From positions 134,341-198,340 of the forward strand of contig MU004188.1 of NCBI GenBank assembly GCA_010093605.1: a stretch of 64,000 nt of DNA. Direction: 5' to 3'. Positions within the stretch are counted from its first letter, which is position 1. Every line of letters begins with the position of its first letter. The notes beneath the pieces are model-generated. The model did no database searches. It saw nothing but the letters and a program-made list of their open reading frames with translations, and was not told the origin of the DNA. The stretch comes from Lophium mytilinum (lineage: Eukaryota; Ascomycota; Dothideomycetes; Mytilinidiales; Mytilinidiaceae). Positions 22,801 through 33,298 of the stretch are shown here, one piece after another. The translations under genes were made by a program, and so were the position numbers.

Positions 22801-24998
22801 CTGTACAACTCCTGTGGCCAATGAGTCCACGAAAGGGTGGTACATGGCATATGAATTCTGCTTCTCGACGATAGGCCTCTGCGCAAACTGAGCGCTAGTT
22901 TCGGCGAAATTGATGATGACGTTGAAGAGAAGCGAAAAGAATATCATCCCGCCCCTGGAGAGGAATCCGGAAGCATCCTCAGGTATGTTATAGAACATGC
23001 TTCCGATGATGATTGGTATAACCACCATCGTGGTGGTCATGACGAGATAATAGATCCAGTTGCCTAAAAGTCGTTGATAACCACGATTCAACGTGATGAG
23101 AAATTGCATGCCAAGATTGAGGGTATATGCGGAGTGGTTTCGTGTGAATGGCGTCTTCTCCACGACCTGATGGTCTTTCAAGCGTTGATAAGAATCTTCA
23201 TCATCCTCGGGAAATCGGTGCTCTTGCTCGCTGAACGCAGACAGCATCTGTTTATAAGCGGCGCTGGATTTCCAGATTCTCACGAATTCTTCCGCATTGC
23301 GGGGCACTCGATGCTGATAGCCTTGTCTCACGCGCGCAGACTTTGGATCTGTGATTGAGATCAGAAACTCGGCAGTCGTTTGCCTGGGCAGGGCTTCGAA
23401 GCCCATTGCCGTGAAGTATTTACGAGCGTCGTCGATCTCTCCGAACCAGATTTGATGGCCTTGGTAAAGGAGGGTGACTTTGTCGTAAATTTCTGCCAAT
23501 GCCTCTCCAGGCTGGTACAATGCTGATATCGAGACGTTGCCAGTCAAATTTGTGGCTACTCGCAGTGCCTGCGCAAACTCCAGTGACGTTGAAGAGTCGA
23601 GACCGCGGGTCGGATTGTCCCAGCAAGTGACGGAGGCACGAGTCATCAACTTTGAAGTGTCAGCCCAACGAGCTTCAGGTAATTAAATATTTGATAATGA
23701 AATGAGAAGCTTACCATCTCAGCAATGGTGACTCGCCTCCGCTCTCCGCCAGATACACCTCTGATGAAGTCATCCCCAACCCTAGTCTGGAAGGTGTGAC
23801 GAAGGCCGAAAGCGGTCCCAATGATTTCCGTTATTCTTTTCGCATACTCCGTTCTCGAGATCCCGTCGATGCGCTGGTGGGGCGTCTTGCTTTTGGCAGC
23901 GAAGTCAAGTGTTTGGCCGACAGTGAGCTCGGGAAAGTGACTCTCAATCGCCCCATTGTAAACGACACTTCCGCGGAAACGCTCCATGACTTTCGTAATG
24001 GAGATACCGCTACAGCGAATGGCTCCTTTCTTTTTGCTGTATCCATCAGTCTGGCCGGCGAGGGTCTTCAAAAGAGTAGTGCAACCACTTCCTGGACTGG
24101 ATACAACAGTTATTATAAGATCTCAAAGACCAGTACGGCATGTTTCTTACCCTCCTAGCACCAGAAGCATCTCTCCCTCGTTTAGCACTCCATCTATACC
24201 GTGCAGTATCTCCTTCTGGGGATTCTTTCGCCAAATTCCTCTGGCAGACTTATACAAGTCGCTAAATACGGTTGAGACGTCGCTCTGTGCTCTGGAGCCA
24301 ACATCTTCTCCGTATACCTTGACGTTCTTCCATCGCATGCAAATTCGAGGCGATAGACCCGTGCCGTTCCCGCTGATTCCTTCCACTGCAGATCGGAGCT
24401 TCCGTTCGAATGTCCATTCTGATTCAGCAATATCGAGTGGATCTGCAAGCGTGACTCGTCGCGAGAGTCTCCTGATCGTTTCTGCTACTGGCCTTTGACG
24501 AGTAGAATCAGTAAGAGTGAGCGAATCCTTGAGATTGTAGTCGGGTTGGTATGTATGTCCAACGCCTTCATCGAGGCCTTGCCAGGTGTCTCGCCGGGTG
24601 AGTCTCCGAAGGGTGTCTGATATGGGTCGCTTGGAGGGATCCTCGGGAAGATCTGGAAGATCGGCCCAGGTCGTTCGACGCGAGAGTCTGGAAGAAAAGG
24701 TCGGGGAAAGGTACTCCTGCCGTGACTCTCGGTTTGATTGAGTTGTCTTATTTTGCGGCTCTGGTGACACTAATATTTGCGGGAGAGGTCTTGATCCTGG
24801 ATGGAGAAAATCTCTGCCAGCCGCGGATTCAAGATCTGAGTGGAGAGTTCCATTCCTGCCGGTGTCTCTGACCAGATTTGCGTCCTCTGAGTATCTTGAA
24901 TGTGTCGTGTGGGTCGGAGAGACCGTTAATGTTGAGCTCCGTGAAGCATACCTCGCAATTATATCCTCGATGTCTGGCATAGTAGCCGGGAACGACAT
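19898..24998 (-). CDS. Full-size PDR/ABC-G multidrug transporter (1,603 aa)
   Basis: Six exons (24151-24998, 23715-24096, 22527-23649, 21914-22471, 20512-21853, 19898-20456) joined across five in-phase GT...AG introns of 54-65 nt. The order is NBD1-TMD1-NBD2-TMD2, as in Pdr5/Cdr1. NBD1 has the PDR-typical degenerate Walker A PGSGCTT (Cys for Lys, about 284-290) and signature VSGGERRR (397-404). NBD2 has a canonical GASGAGKTT (about 977) with a divergent signature LSAEKRKR. This asymmetry is normal for the family. The C-terminal extracellular loop carries NCEFC, as in other PDR proteins. The N-terminal extension of about 280 residues contains three RLSRR-type repeats (see findings). Expected role: plasma-membrane ATP-driven export of drugs or toxins. 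The intron at 21854-21913 is a multiple of three without a stop, so retention would keep frame. Start chosen at MSFPATMPDIED; 24980 and 25043 are alternatives. Confidence 0.93.
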
Positions 24999-26922
24999 GG
25001 TGAAAGATAAGAATCGGAGAATAGATAAAGGCACTGGCCACAAGAGACAGCCCAGCGGAACGCTCTTATAAGGACACAGATCTTTGGACCAAAGGAATCA
25101 AGGAGCAATTCCCGGGCAAAGGAAACAGGAATGTGTGCCCCCCTAGGGCTCGTCACAGGTGGATCTAAAAGAACCCCGAGTATCAGGGTAGGACGTTCGT
25201 GCTGGCCCATGATCAAGTTTCGCGTTGAGCACCAAGTTTCTTTCGTCCATTCACGCAAAGGCTTATTTCTGGCCACTGAGTGATAGAGATCCACACACTA
25301 TGCTAACGCTAATCCAAGAGGCGAAATGCAGGAATCAGTCCGCTCTGGGGTCAGTCGCAGGTGGATCCAGGTGGATCCTGGGCGTCATGTCAGAACACTC
25401 GTGCAGGATAGCGATAGAGACCTTACCAGACCCTGGTGAAGTTTCAGCTAGTGTCCAAATACAGCTACCGCACTATAGTACAGTATGCGTGGGTGTGAGG
25501 GTATTTTTGAGGCGTTGACCGCCGGCGGCTTCTGCAGCCACATGTCCAGGGCTGAATGGCAAGGGTCTTTGACCCCTCAATATCCTAGGGCGTCAATACA
25601 CCCCTGAGCAGATCCTATTTGAAACATCTGGAGCATGTCCCTCGATTTTGTTTGGTGGTTTATGGGCAAAATTGCAAAGGTGGGTATGTTTTCTTTCTTC
25701 AATTTTGTTTAGAAAGCAAGATTGATCAACTTTGTCAGTCGAAAGAACGTTGCCCACAAACGCAAACTGACGTACAAGTGTGGACTTCCAGTTTACCTAA
25801 AAAGTACGTCGGTTCCGAGAGTCCAAGCTGCTTACTGGTGTCGCGCCCGGATAGCTTGGCGCTTGTGGATCCTCTGCCGGGCTCCGTATCCAGAGCTCCA
25901 CAACTCCACAATCGCTATCACGACCGATTGGCGAATGTAACGTCTCTTTAAACCCTAGGAAGATCATATCAAAAGGGTTCTGATTGTAGATCGGTCCTTT
26001 AAAATTAAGAGTATACGGCTTCCTGGCGCTTCCTTTTGGACCTCTGAGTTGCCAGGCTCGTCCGATTGCGACACTCAGTGATTCAAAGTTTATTCCAGTC
26101 CAGGAACCCGGGCTCTGATCATCCATTTTACTGCTGCCACTTTACCACCAAAAATGGCCCCTGCAGCACCATCAAGGTTGGCACGTCCGGATCTTCGACC
26201 GACGTCAGAAATAGTACAGCGCGGGCGTTGCCGGTCATCATCCGCGTTATTACTTCGATGTTAGAATCTTCTTGTGATTGAAAACAACAGCTTCGTAAAA
26301 TGTCTAAATCTCATGGAATGGCGAAGGCTGCAAAATTTACATTTCAGCACGTCGCAACTTTCCAGATGGCACTAGGCGTGATAAGTAGTGGACGATATCT
26401 GTGAGCAACCACTATTTTGTGAGGCAATACTCTGCGTGGTATATCACGACTGCGTGTAAGGAGAAGGGGGCGACTAGTACCTGCACTAGAAATGGTTGTT
26501 ACCGCCTAGGTGTATTTGAAATCATGAGGCTCTTAGTAGTGTCAGGTGAAAGGCGCTATCAGCTTTTACGTGATGAAACCAGCCTCATCAGATGAGATCA
26601 ATGGTGGGCATAGTGGTGATATGGACGGGCGCGCTCTCGAGAACCATGATTGGAGATCTTATTGATGGTGCCGTAGTATAATCCGCCCGCAGGAGCTCGT
26701 GTGTATGGAGCAAGAATGTGCTAAAAGCGGTCAGTAATATTATCTCAGAGTTATTTAGGGGCGACCGAAACGAGTCCGACCACCGCGGAAAAGCACATGA
26801 AAGGGATAGGCCGAAAACTAAAAAAGATTTGAGAAAGTATTGGCCAGGCGTGCTCCTTACGGGACAGATCTGACAGAAAAACACCATACCCTGTAACCTC
26901 AACCCCGTCCGAACCCCACGTT
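24999..26922. other. Gene-poor region between ABC transporter and pectin lyase
   Basis: 1.9 kb without a convincing gene. The right-hand end of 19898-24998 faces it, so the ABC transporter promoter is here. An AGGTGGATC motif occurs at about 25151-25159 and twice in tandem at about 25361-25377. A 109-codon frame at 25797-26126 (minus) has an ordinary composition but no recognisable domain or splice partner. I do not call a gene. Confidence 0.45.
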
Positions 26923-28427
26923 TCAGATTTTCGAGTGAGCAGTGCGTACTCGCCGCCTCCTCCCAATTTTGCCTACTCCAGCATTTGCCAGGACGTTGGT
27001 CTTCACTGCGGTATCTGACAGCGCCGGCGGGCTATGGTAATCCGAAAACTTAGCCAACATACCAGTCGCGTCTCCATTGAAATTGCCACTGTTTTGCAAT
27101 AAGTTCTTCGCGCAATCATGGCCCAAGTAGGGTTTGCAGCGCGCATTCATGGCCGCATTTGGAGACGTAAACACCAGTCCCTGCACTGGTTCCATCAAAG
27201 TAGTTTTGACGCTCTCAAAGACATTTCCTTCCGCAACGACCTGGCCACCTGCAAGGATGTCGAAGGCATGGCCCGTGTTATCGGCGAAGAGATTATTGAC
27301 CTGTCAGAAAAGATCAGCGGCTGGGTCTTTCAGGAACGTAGGCGCCGGATGCGGGGTGCAGGAGTCCATGAAGCTGAAACATGTAGCTTACTGCATGGAG
27401 TAGAGTGTTGCCGCCGACCTTCGGGCTGCGACTACTCATATGATGCATGTAGTTTCCAGCCAACGTGATCTGGTCGCTTGACCCTAGCAGCAGCATACCC
27501 CAGTAGTGATGTCCGTCACAGCTTGCAGACCATCTAGTACTGCCGTCGAAATCGCAATTGGATATGGTAACACGATTGGATGGCGCGTACCCAGATACGA
27601 AGTGTTGGCGGCCGATGTGAGAGATCTAGTGACCGGTTTAGCAACGTTGAAAGGATCGTGTAGCAGGAGCTAGGAATTACGGAAAGAAAGAGGCATGCTA
27701 CATACCTTGACGTGGTCGATCCATACAAGGTCGGTGCCAGCAAGCGTGATGGCGTCCCCACCCCAAATATAGCGGGGATTGAGGTGCGTGATGTGGATGT
27801 TCCTGCAAAAGTCAGCAGTGCGATAGAAGAGATTTAGCAGCCCTCACTTACTGAATTATCACATTCTGTGCCCCATTGGCAATTCGAAGTCCCTTCCCTC
27901 GAATGACGCCTTTCTTGCCATCTCCAATTATTGACTTGTTGGATCCAACATTGATACCTTGAGTAGCAGCCTTGTCGTATGTAACGGAGATTTTAGGGTA
28001 GGATTCATCACACCTACTTGATCAGCCGGTCGCCCTCATCCGCTTGAAAGAACGTACCAATTGTTTGCATTTATGGCATCCTGTCCGCCGTGCCCAGGAC
28101 ACGTGTTTGAACTAGGTCGACATCCAGCACCCGTCACGGTACCCTCGCTGCCAGCGTAGTCATATCTTGATTATGTTAACGCCGTAGAAATAGAGGACTA
28201 ACGCAATAAGTAGGCACAACATACGTCCTGTCTAGTACTATCACCCGAGGAACATTGTCCGTAAGCCATGCCGTGAGCTGGGCGATGTCGGCAGGATACT
28301 GCGGAGTTGCAGAACCGCCGCCAGTCGTTCCCACCGCAAATCCCACCGGAGAGCCAACCACGCCCACTGCTTCGACAGACCTGGCATAGCCGGAGAAGGC
28401 CAGTAATGAGATGATGAAAAAACGCAT
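26923..28427 (-). CDS. Secreted pectin lyase, polysaccharide lyase family 1 (393 aa)
   Basis: Cleaves methyl-esterified pectin by beta-elimination outside the cell. Six exons (28225-28427, 28058-28165, 27852-28013, 27706-27802, 27392-27625, 26923-27300) with five in-phase GT...AG introns of 44-91 nt. Seen: signal peptide [20 protein letters not shown], the fungal start of the mature protein [69 protein letters not shown] with the catalytic Arg at residue 196, and [17 protein letters not shown]. Length fits the family (about 380). The RxGRQH pattern and WIDHV distinguish pectin lyases from calcium-dependent pectate lyases. The C-terminal six residues or so are basic and less conserved-looking, so the final stop could shift, but the lyase call is firm. 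Confidence 0.93.
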
Positions 28428-28596
28428 GATGGAACGAGGAATTCTCAGATCGCAGCGTTCAAAGAAAGAGCGGCTTTGAACGCCATGTTTATATGAAGAT
28501 CTCAAAACATGCCGCAAAGTGAGAAATGAGAACAAAATCGAGGAGAAGTGCACGTTCTCTTAGCTGTTTCGATTTAGTAAATATCCAGTCAAAGCT

Positions 28597-29026
28597 TCAC
28601 GAGAGGGCCACAGCTAGCCATAACTCCTGTGTCCTTGGGGGCTCCAGAACACTAAAAGGAAAAGGCTTCTCCGCGTCGGAGTACCTCCGTGGTATCGACT
28701 CGGGAGCGGCTGCGCTACAGGGCGGGAGCGCGTCCATTCCTAGAAGGTCTACGAGCCGCGATGGCGGAGGCAATCTCGCATCTCGGTAGGGCTTGAGGCG
28801 AGTGTTACATATTTCGCGAGCGGTATATCGTGGAGACGGGAGGACATCTATCTTTGGAAGGTCGCTGAGGCTCAATTGCAAAGGGCTTCGCGGGAAGTTA
28901 GGGCTTGAGGCGGGTGTTTCGAAGATCGCGGCATGGCGTTTTGGTGTTGATGGAAATGAAGGGCGCTAGAAAGAGCCAGGTTAGTGTGGAGATAGGGGTA
29001 TCGACGTCACGGCTCACGAAATTCAT
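28597..29026 (-). CDS. Small Pro/Arg-rich protein revealed by splicing (125 aa)
   Basis: Function not recognised. The model joins a 9-nt first exon (29018-29026, encoding MNF) to 28597-28965 across a 52-nt intron (28966-29017) with GTGAGC at the 5' end, a CACTAACCT branch site and TTTCTAG at the 3' end. The second exon is open over its whole 123 codons right up to the splice acceptor and reads RPSFPSTPKRHAAIFETPAS at its start. It has proline-directed Ser/Thr sites (SSPNFP, PSPRYT, RSPLQ) and a segment RLPPPSRLVDLLGMDALPP, which resembles short linear motifs in fungal regulatory proteins. It lies just upstream of pectin lyase, same strand. Alternative first exons are possible. Confidence 0.5.
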
Positions 29027-29271
29027 CTGCCGTCACCACGATGAACTCGTTATGCGATCTAGATGTTAATCTAGGTGGGCTATGTTTCCTTAATATCTTT
29101 CCCGGAGACACGTTGACTTGATGGCACACACAAGACACTGTGGCCTCAACAGTTCGCAGCGAAGCCCAATTGAAAACCGAAAATGTGCGCTTTGACTGGA
29201 ACATTTACTACATGTGTGGCTCGTCCAGTTCTCTCAATCGGATGAACTCCTCATCCAAAGCGACTGGTGGA

Positions 29272-30576
29272 TTACTTCGCCCTGATTTTGTTCCTTTTGA
29301 TGATATCTCGTAGCGCCGAGTGCCATTGTAAATCCCCTGCATATATAGCACTGTGGGATTTAAGGCCGTGGTGCTCCCTTCTGCCGCCACTATAGGCAAA
29401 ACCTCGGAGCCCCCCAGGCGATCCCGCGGTTTCCACGTAAGTGTCGTAGTGATCAGGTGGTGTTCTCGGAATTCGTGCTACAGAGCTTTCCATAGAACTA
29501 ATTTGAAGGTCTCGCAGCGGCGAAGCCTCAGCGCTCGCGAGTACTTTGAAAATATCGCCCCAGGTCTCTATCCACCCCTCTTTGATGTCATCCACCGCCA
29601 TGCAATCGCCGAAGGCGATGCGCTCAAGCCGGTCCTTGTGAGCGTTGAGAAAGTCCAGAAGCTTTTTACAGATGATAATGCCATCAAAATGGACTGATTT
29701 GAGCTTGGGCAGATGGACAACGTCCCACGGCGGTAGTACATTTCGTTCATGACTCTGCGCGTGAGAATTCCAATGGAACCGTCGAAAGACGAAACGGCGG
29801 GCTTGGGATGTTGAGATTCGAAGTTGTGTAGCCGAGGGTATGTGATTAAGGAACAACGAGGGGAGCTTGCTGCAGAAATTTTCATCACTCCAGCTGTACA
29901 TTGCTAGGTAAGTAGAGAGCTCCGGCCCACTGGACAGGGAGCTTGGGTCCATTCCAAGGCCGATATAGAAGCTTTTGATATGCTTCAGGAAGTCGTGAAA
30001 TTCTTTCGAAGAAAAGATGGCTAGATCCACTGGCGGGACGCCTAAAAGGCGAAGCGTCTTGAGACGATGGTGTTTGTTCTTACACAGCGCCTCGTATACT
30101 CGCTCCATCAGCCTCAACCCATCGATCCGGTCCTCTCTGAAGGCCTGGTTCTCTCTAGAGTTGTCTGTAATCAAAATCTCGAATCGAATTTCCAGAGTGT
30201 CCAGATTTGGAAAGTGTTTGTGAAGATTGCTCAAGATGAAGTTGACTGGCGTTGGGAATATCGGGTCCCTGTCGAAGTAGTCTTCCCCACCACGCGTGTA
30301 GTTGTTCGGATCTAGCGATCTTTCGAAACGTAAATTCTTAACATACTGGCCAAACTGGCTATTGGCCAAGGCGATTACCGAGGCCGCAAACTTGCTTCCG
30401 TTGCGAACCGTAACTCTGTCGAAGAGAATGGGTGCGAGAAATGAACGAGTTCTAGAGCAAGTCCCGCTGAGGTTAAGAAGTGTCTGGCGACCTTGCTTTT
30501 CGGTCTTCGCAGAGTTTTGGATGGCTTCGACGATGAGAAGTTTAAGCTCATCTGGTAGGTCGTTGAGATATCCCAT
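29272..30576 (-). CDS. F-box-like protein, family member 1 (434 aa)
   Basis: Single exon. The N-terminus LPDELKLLIVEAIQN begins an F-box-like helical motif of the kind that binds Skp1 in SCF ubiquitin ligases, continuing to LNLSGTCSRTRSFLAPILFD. The rest is a leucine-patterned, repeat-like region without clear LRR consensus, containing FDRVTVRN, SQFGQYVKNLRFERSL, MERVYEALCKNKHHRLKTL, GIIICKKLLDFLNAHKDRL and ETWGDIFKVLASAEASPLRDL. These blocks recur in the same order in the genes at 30999, 33299, 49302 and 51555, defining a paralogue family. Start at 30576 (MGYLNDLPDEL) is preferred by alignment with them; 30594 is possible. SCF function is inferred from the motif; targets are unknown. Confidence 0.75.
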   Translation of the reverse strand: MGYLNDLPDELKLLIVEAIQNSAKTEKQGRQTLLNLSGTCSRTRSFLAPILFDRVTVRNGSKFAASVIALANSQFGQYVKNLRFERSLDPNNYTRGGEDYFDRDPIFPTPVNFILSNLHKHFPNLDTLEIRFEILITDNSRENQAFREDRIDGLRLMERVYEALCKNKHHRLKTLRLLGVPPVDLAIFSSKEFHDFLKHIKSFYIGLGMDPSSLSSGPELSTYLAMYSWSDENFCSKLPSLFLNHIPSATQLRISTSQARRFVFRRFHWNSHAQSHERNVLPPWDVVHLPKLKSVHFDGIIICKKLLDFLNAHKDRLERIAFGDCMAVDDIKEGWIETWGDIFKVLASAEASPLRDLQISSMESSVARIPRTPPDHYDTYVETAGSPGGLRGFAYSGGRREHHGLKSHSAIYAGDLQWHSALRDIIKRNKIRAK

Positions 30577-30998
30577 AGCTGCTAGTGATATCATGGAGAG
30601 AGAAGGGTGAAGTGTTGTAAATTGGGTTGCAAGACTTTGGCGTAACGTGTATGTGGCAAAGAGAAATTTGAGTGTGCGCAAACCGCACGAGTCACATAAG
30701 CTACCATGGTTGACGCCCCGGATCACATGTATTCAACCAGCGGTACGAGCACACACCTTGCAAACCAAAAGGCAATAATGATTTAAATTAGGATACCAGC
30801 GTTCTTACTAAGACCTTAGAAAGCTAAAGATAGAGATCGAGACTGGGTAGGCCCGTCGTAAATTACAACCGCTCATCTTCCTGATTTCGCGCTCTTAGCA
30901 TACCCATACCATCCATTGCTTATGAAAGAATCTCAAGCTCTTCGCCAACGAACCCTGCCTTGGCTTCTATGACGAACATAAGTAACACGCCTTCTTCT
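30577..30998. other. Intergenic between F-box-like genes 1 and 2
   Basis: 422 nt with the promoter of member 1 and the 3' UTR of member 2. Nothing else seen. Confidence 0.5.
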
Positions 30999-32291
30999 TC
31001 AGTTATTAGCCTGAATGAGCTCGCATAAGGCACGATACAGCACACCATCATCCAGCCCCTTGAAGTCTACGTATTTCGGGAATACGAGACTATCCACATA
31101 TACGAACCCATGAGTCTTGCCTATTGGCGTAAGCTCTTGCGGAATTTCTACGTCCGCACTCTTAACGTTCTTGATATGGAGCTGTCGGAGAGCAGAGTTC
31201 CCAGTATTGGAGCCCGCGAGAGCCCGGAAGAGATCACCCCAAGTATGCTCCCATCGGCTCAGCCCATGCGGAAAATGATGTTGAACAACGCAATGGTCCA
31301 AGGTAACGTGTTGAAGTGTATGACAATGGTTGGCGAGGAATTGAATGAGCTCCCCGCGGATGAGGGTTCCGTGGACGCGGAGCGACTTGACCATGGGCAT
31401 CTGGGAGCTAGCGACACACAACGGAAAGAGCCGTGTCGTCATTCCGAATTGCTCCCAGCTCTTCGTGCAGGCTTCGAAGCTAACATTCTTGACCAAAGCT
31501 AGGTGATCAAAGAACAACGATCCAAGCTTGCTGTAGAAGTCGCGATAACCGTCCAACCCCATGACGACGTAGCGTATTTCGCTCAAGTCTTCGAAAATGG
31601 AGATCTTAAAGGTTTCAAGACCATTGAGAAGCTGTTTGAATTCCCGAGTATGGAAGGTAGACAACGCACACGGCATGAGGTCTTGCAGATCAAGCCTCTT
31701 GATAGGCCGCTTATTCTTGCATAATGCCTGATATGTCTTGACCATGAGTATTTTCCAATGTTCCCATTCCTCACCGGAAGCCTCAGAATGTCGCAATTCT
31801 CGGAAGAGATCTCCACGGGAGGTGACTCCGTCGTAATCCCAGAATGTGTCCTCTCTAAACCGTACGCTAACATTTTCTAGGTTTGGGAAGTACTGATAAA
31901 CGTTGGACAACATGTCGTGGACTGCTGCTGGGAAGATAGCCTCAACAGCTCTACGAATGTCTTCGGATGAGCCATTGAAGATATTCCAGGCGAAGGGCTC
32001 CATAGCAGTGTCGTACTCCTTTCCACATAGAGAGCCCTCGAATCGCAGATCTTTGGTATACTGGCCGTACTCGCTTGTCGACAAAGCATTGACCGACGCC
32101 GCACTATCAATCTCATTGCGTAGTGTAATCCGGTCGAAGAGGGTGGGTGCAAGTAGTGATCGATATTTCCGGCAAGTAAGACTGAGATCGAAGAAAGTCC
32201 GTCGAGCCGAGACATTTACGTCGCTAAAGTCCTTGATAGCATCGAAGATGGTTAGCTGAAGCTCCACTGGGAGATCTGTGATCTTGGTCAT
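30999..32291 (-). CDS. F-box-like protein, family member 2 (430 aa)
   Basis: Single exon, apparently intact. It opens directly with the motif: MTKITDLPVELQLTIFDAIK, then FFDLSLTCRKYRSLLAPTLFD. Family blocks follow: FDRITLRNEIDSAASVNAL, SEYGQYTKDLRFEGSL, MVKTYQALCKNKRPIKRL, LGSLFFDHL, GTLIRGELIQFLANHCHTL, WEHTWGDLFRALAGSNTGNS and a C-terminal LYRALCELIQANN. It is the best full-length reference for judging the broken copies in this window. Same strand as members 1 and 3, consistent with tandem duplication. No membrane span or signal peptide. Presumed substrate adaptor of an SCF ligase. Confidence 0.78.
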   Translation of the reverse strand: MTKITDLPVELQLTIFDAIKDFSDVNVSARRTFFDLSLTCRKYRSLLAPTLFDRITLRNEIDSAASVNALSTSEYGQYTKDLRFEGSLCGKEYDTAMEPFAWNIFNGSSEDIRRAVEAIFPAAVHDMLSNVYQYFPNLENVSVRFREDTFWDYDGVTSRGDLFRELRHSEASGEEWEHWKILMVKTYQALCKNKRPIKRLDLQDLMPCALSTFHTREFKQLLNGLETFKISIFEDLSEIRYVVMGLDGYRDFYSKLGSLFFDHLALVKNVSFEACTKSWEQFGMTTRLFPLCVASSQMPMVKSLRVHGTLIRGELIQFLANHCHTLQHVTLDHCVVQHHFPHGLSRWEHTWGDLFRALAGSNTGNSALRQLHIKNVKSADVEIPQELTPIGKTHGFVYVDSLVFPKYVDFKGLDDGVLYRALCELIQANN

Positions 32292-33298
32292 GATGAGAAA
32301 TGGTATCGTTATGGAGATATGCGGGCGAGGTCGATGCGATTGGAAGAGAGAGTGTATGTGTGTGTGTCTAGAGGGGAGGGAGAACCTAGCAAGTATTTAT
32401 GTGTACCCAGAGAATTCTGTCCACATTCACGATTCTTCAACACGACATAGCGGTCATGCTGGCTGCCACTCATACGCTGCCACTTCACGGCTGCCATTGG
32501 CAGTCCATTGGCCCCTTATAAAGAAGCACGTGCCCGTAATACTTGAAATCAATAGAATTTAACCTATATGCATTACAAATAACGCCTCGAGTAAAGTATT
32601 CAACAAACTTTAAGAGGGCCAAAGAGTATATAAGCTTTAGGAGTAGCGAAAGTAAGGAGCCAAAGACGTATATGCTCACCAAGATGCCGCCCTACAATCA
32701 TAAAGCGTCACTAGTCTATCTTACACAGACCTAGACCAGAGTGAAGCAATATCCCATGTCATTGCTAAGCTAAGTATTTACGCCAACACGTTTTTGCACA
32801 TAAGTTCGATCGCCAACGCCTTCCTTCCTCGCGTTTGACCTACTACCTACTGCCTCGCAACAAACTTTATGTGGGATGTTATAAGCCCTCTGGCTTCGTT
32901 ACAGTGATAGAATCGTGCTATAGCCCTGGAACTACTCTAGAATCCTAGGTTTGATGCCACGTAACGAGGCGGTCATCAAGACGTTACGCTAAGGCATAGG
33001 TTTTCGACAATGGGTACGAATGGGTCACCTTCACGACATGAATCTGAAAAGTTGTCAGCGAGAGTAGTTTGAAGTTTGAACTTGATGACTAAGCCTGCTA
33101 GTTGATTGTAGTGATTGGCAACCAGGGACCACATCCAATACTCGTTTTGAAAGAACACCTCCGAATGCTCTATTGACGCCTGCTACCTGATGCCAGGTGG
33201 TAGAACCGGACAGGGAGGAAGAAGGAAAGTAGGTGTTGCCGTGCTAAAAGTCCTCGCCCGCCAATCTATCGCTACTTAGTGCATGAGAAGCAATGCAC
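32292..33298. other. Intergenic between F-box-like genes 2 and 3
   Basis: 1.0 kb. It begins with the promoter of member 2, including a short (TG)n run near 32347-32364. The stretch about 32540-32740 is AT-rich with an open plus-strand frame of 63 codons lacking any recognisable domain. I cannot name an element here. Confidence 0.45.

Noticed and set aside
32543-32734. AT-rich open frame that might be a transposon remnant
   Set aside because: No transposase or polymerase motif, terminal repeat or target duplication could be seen.
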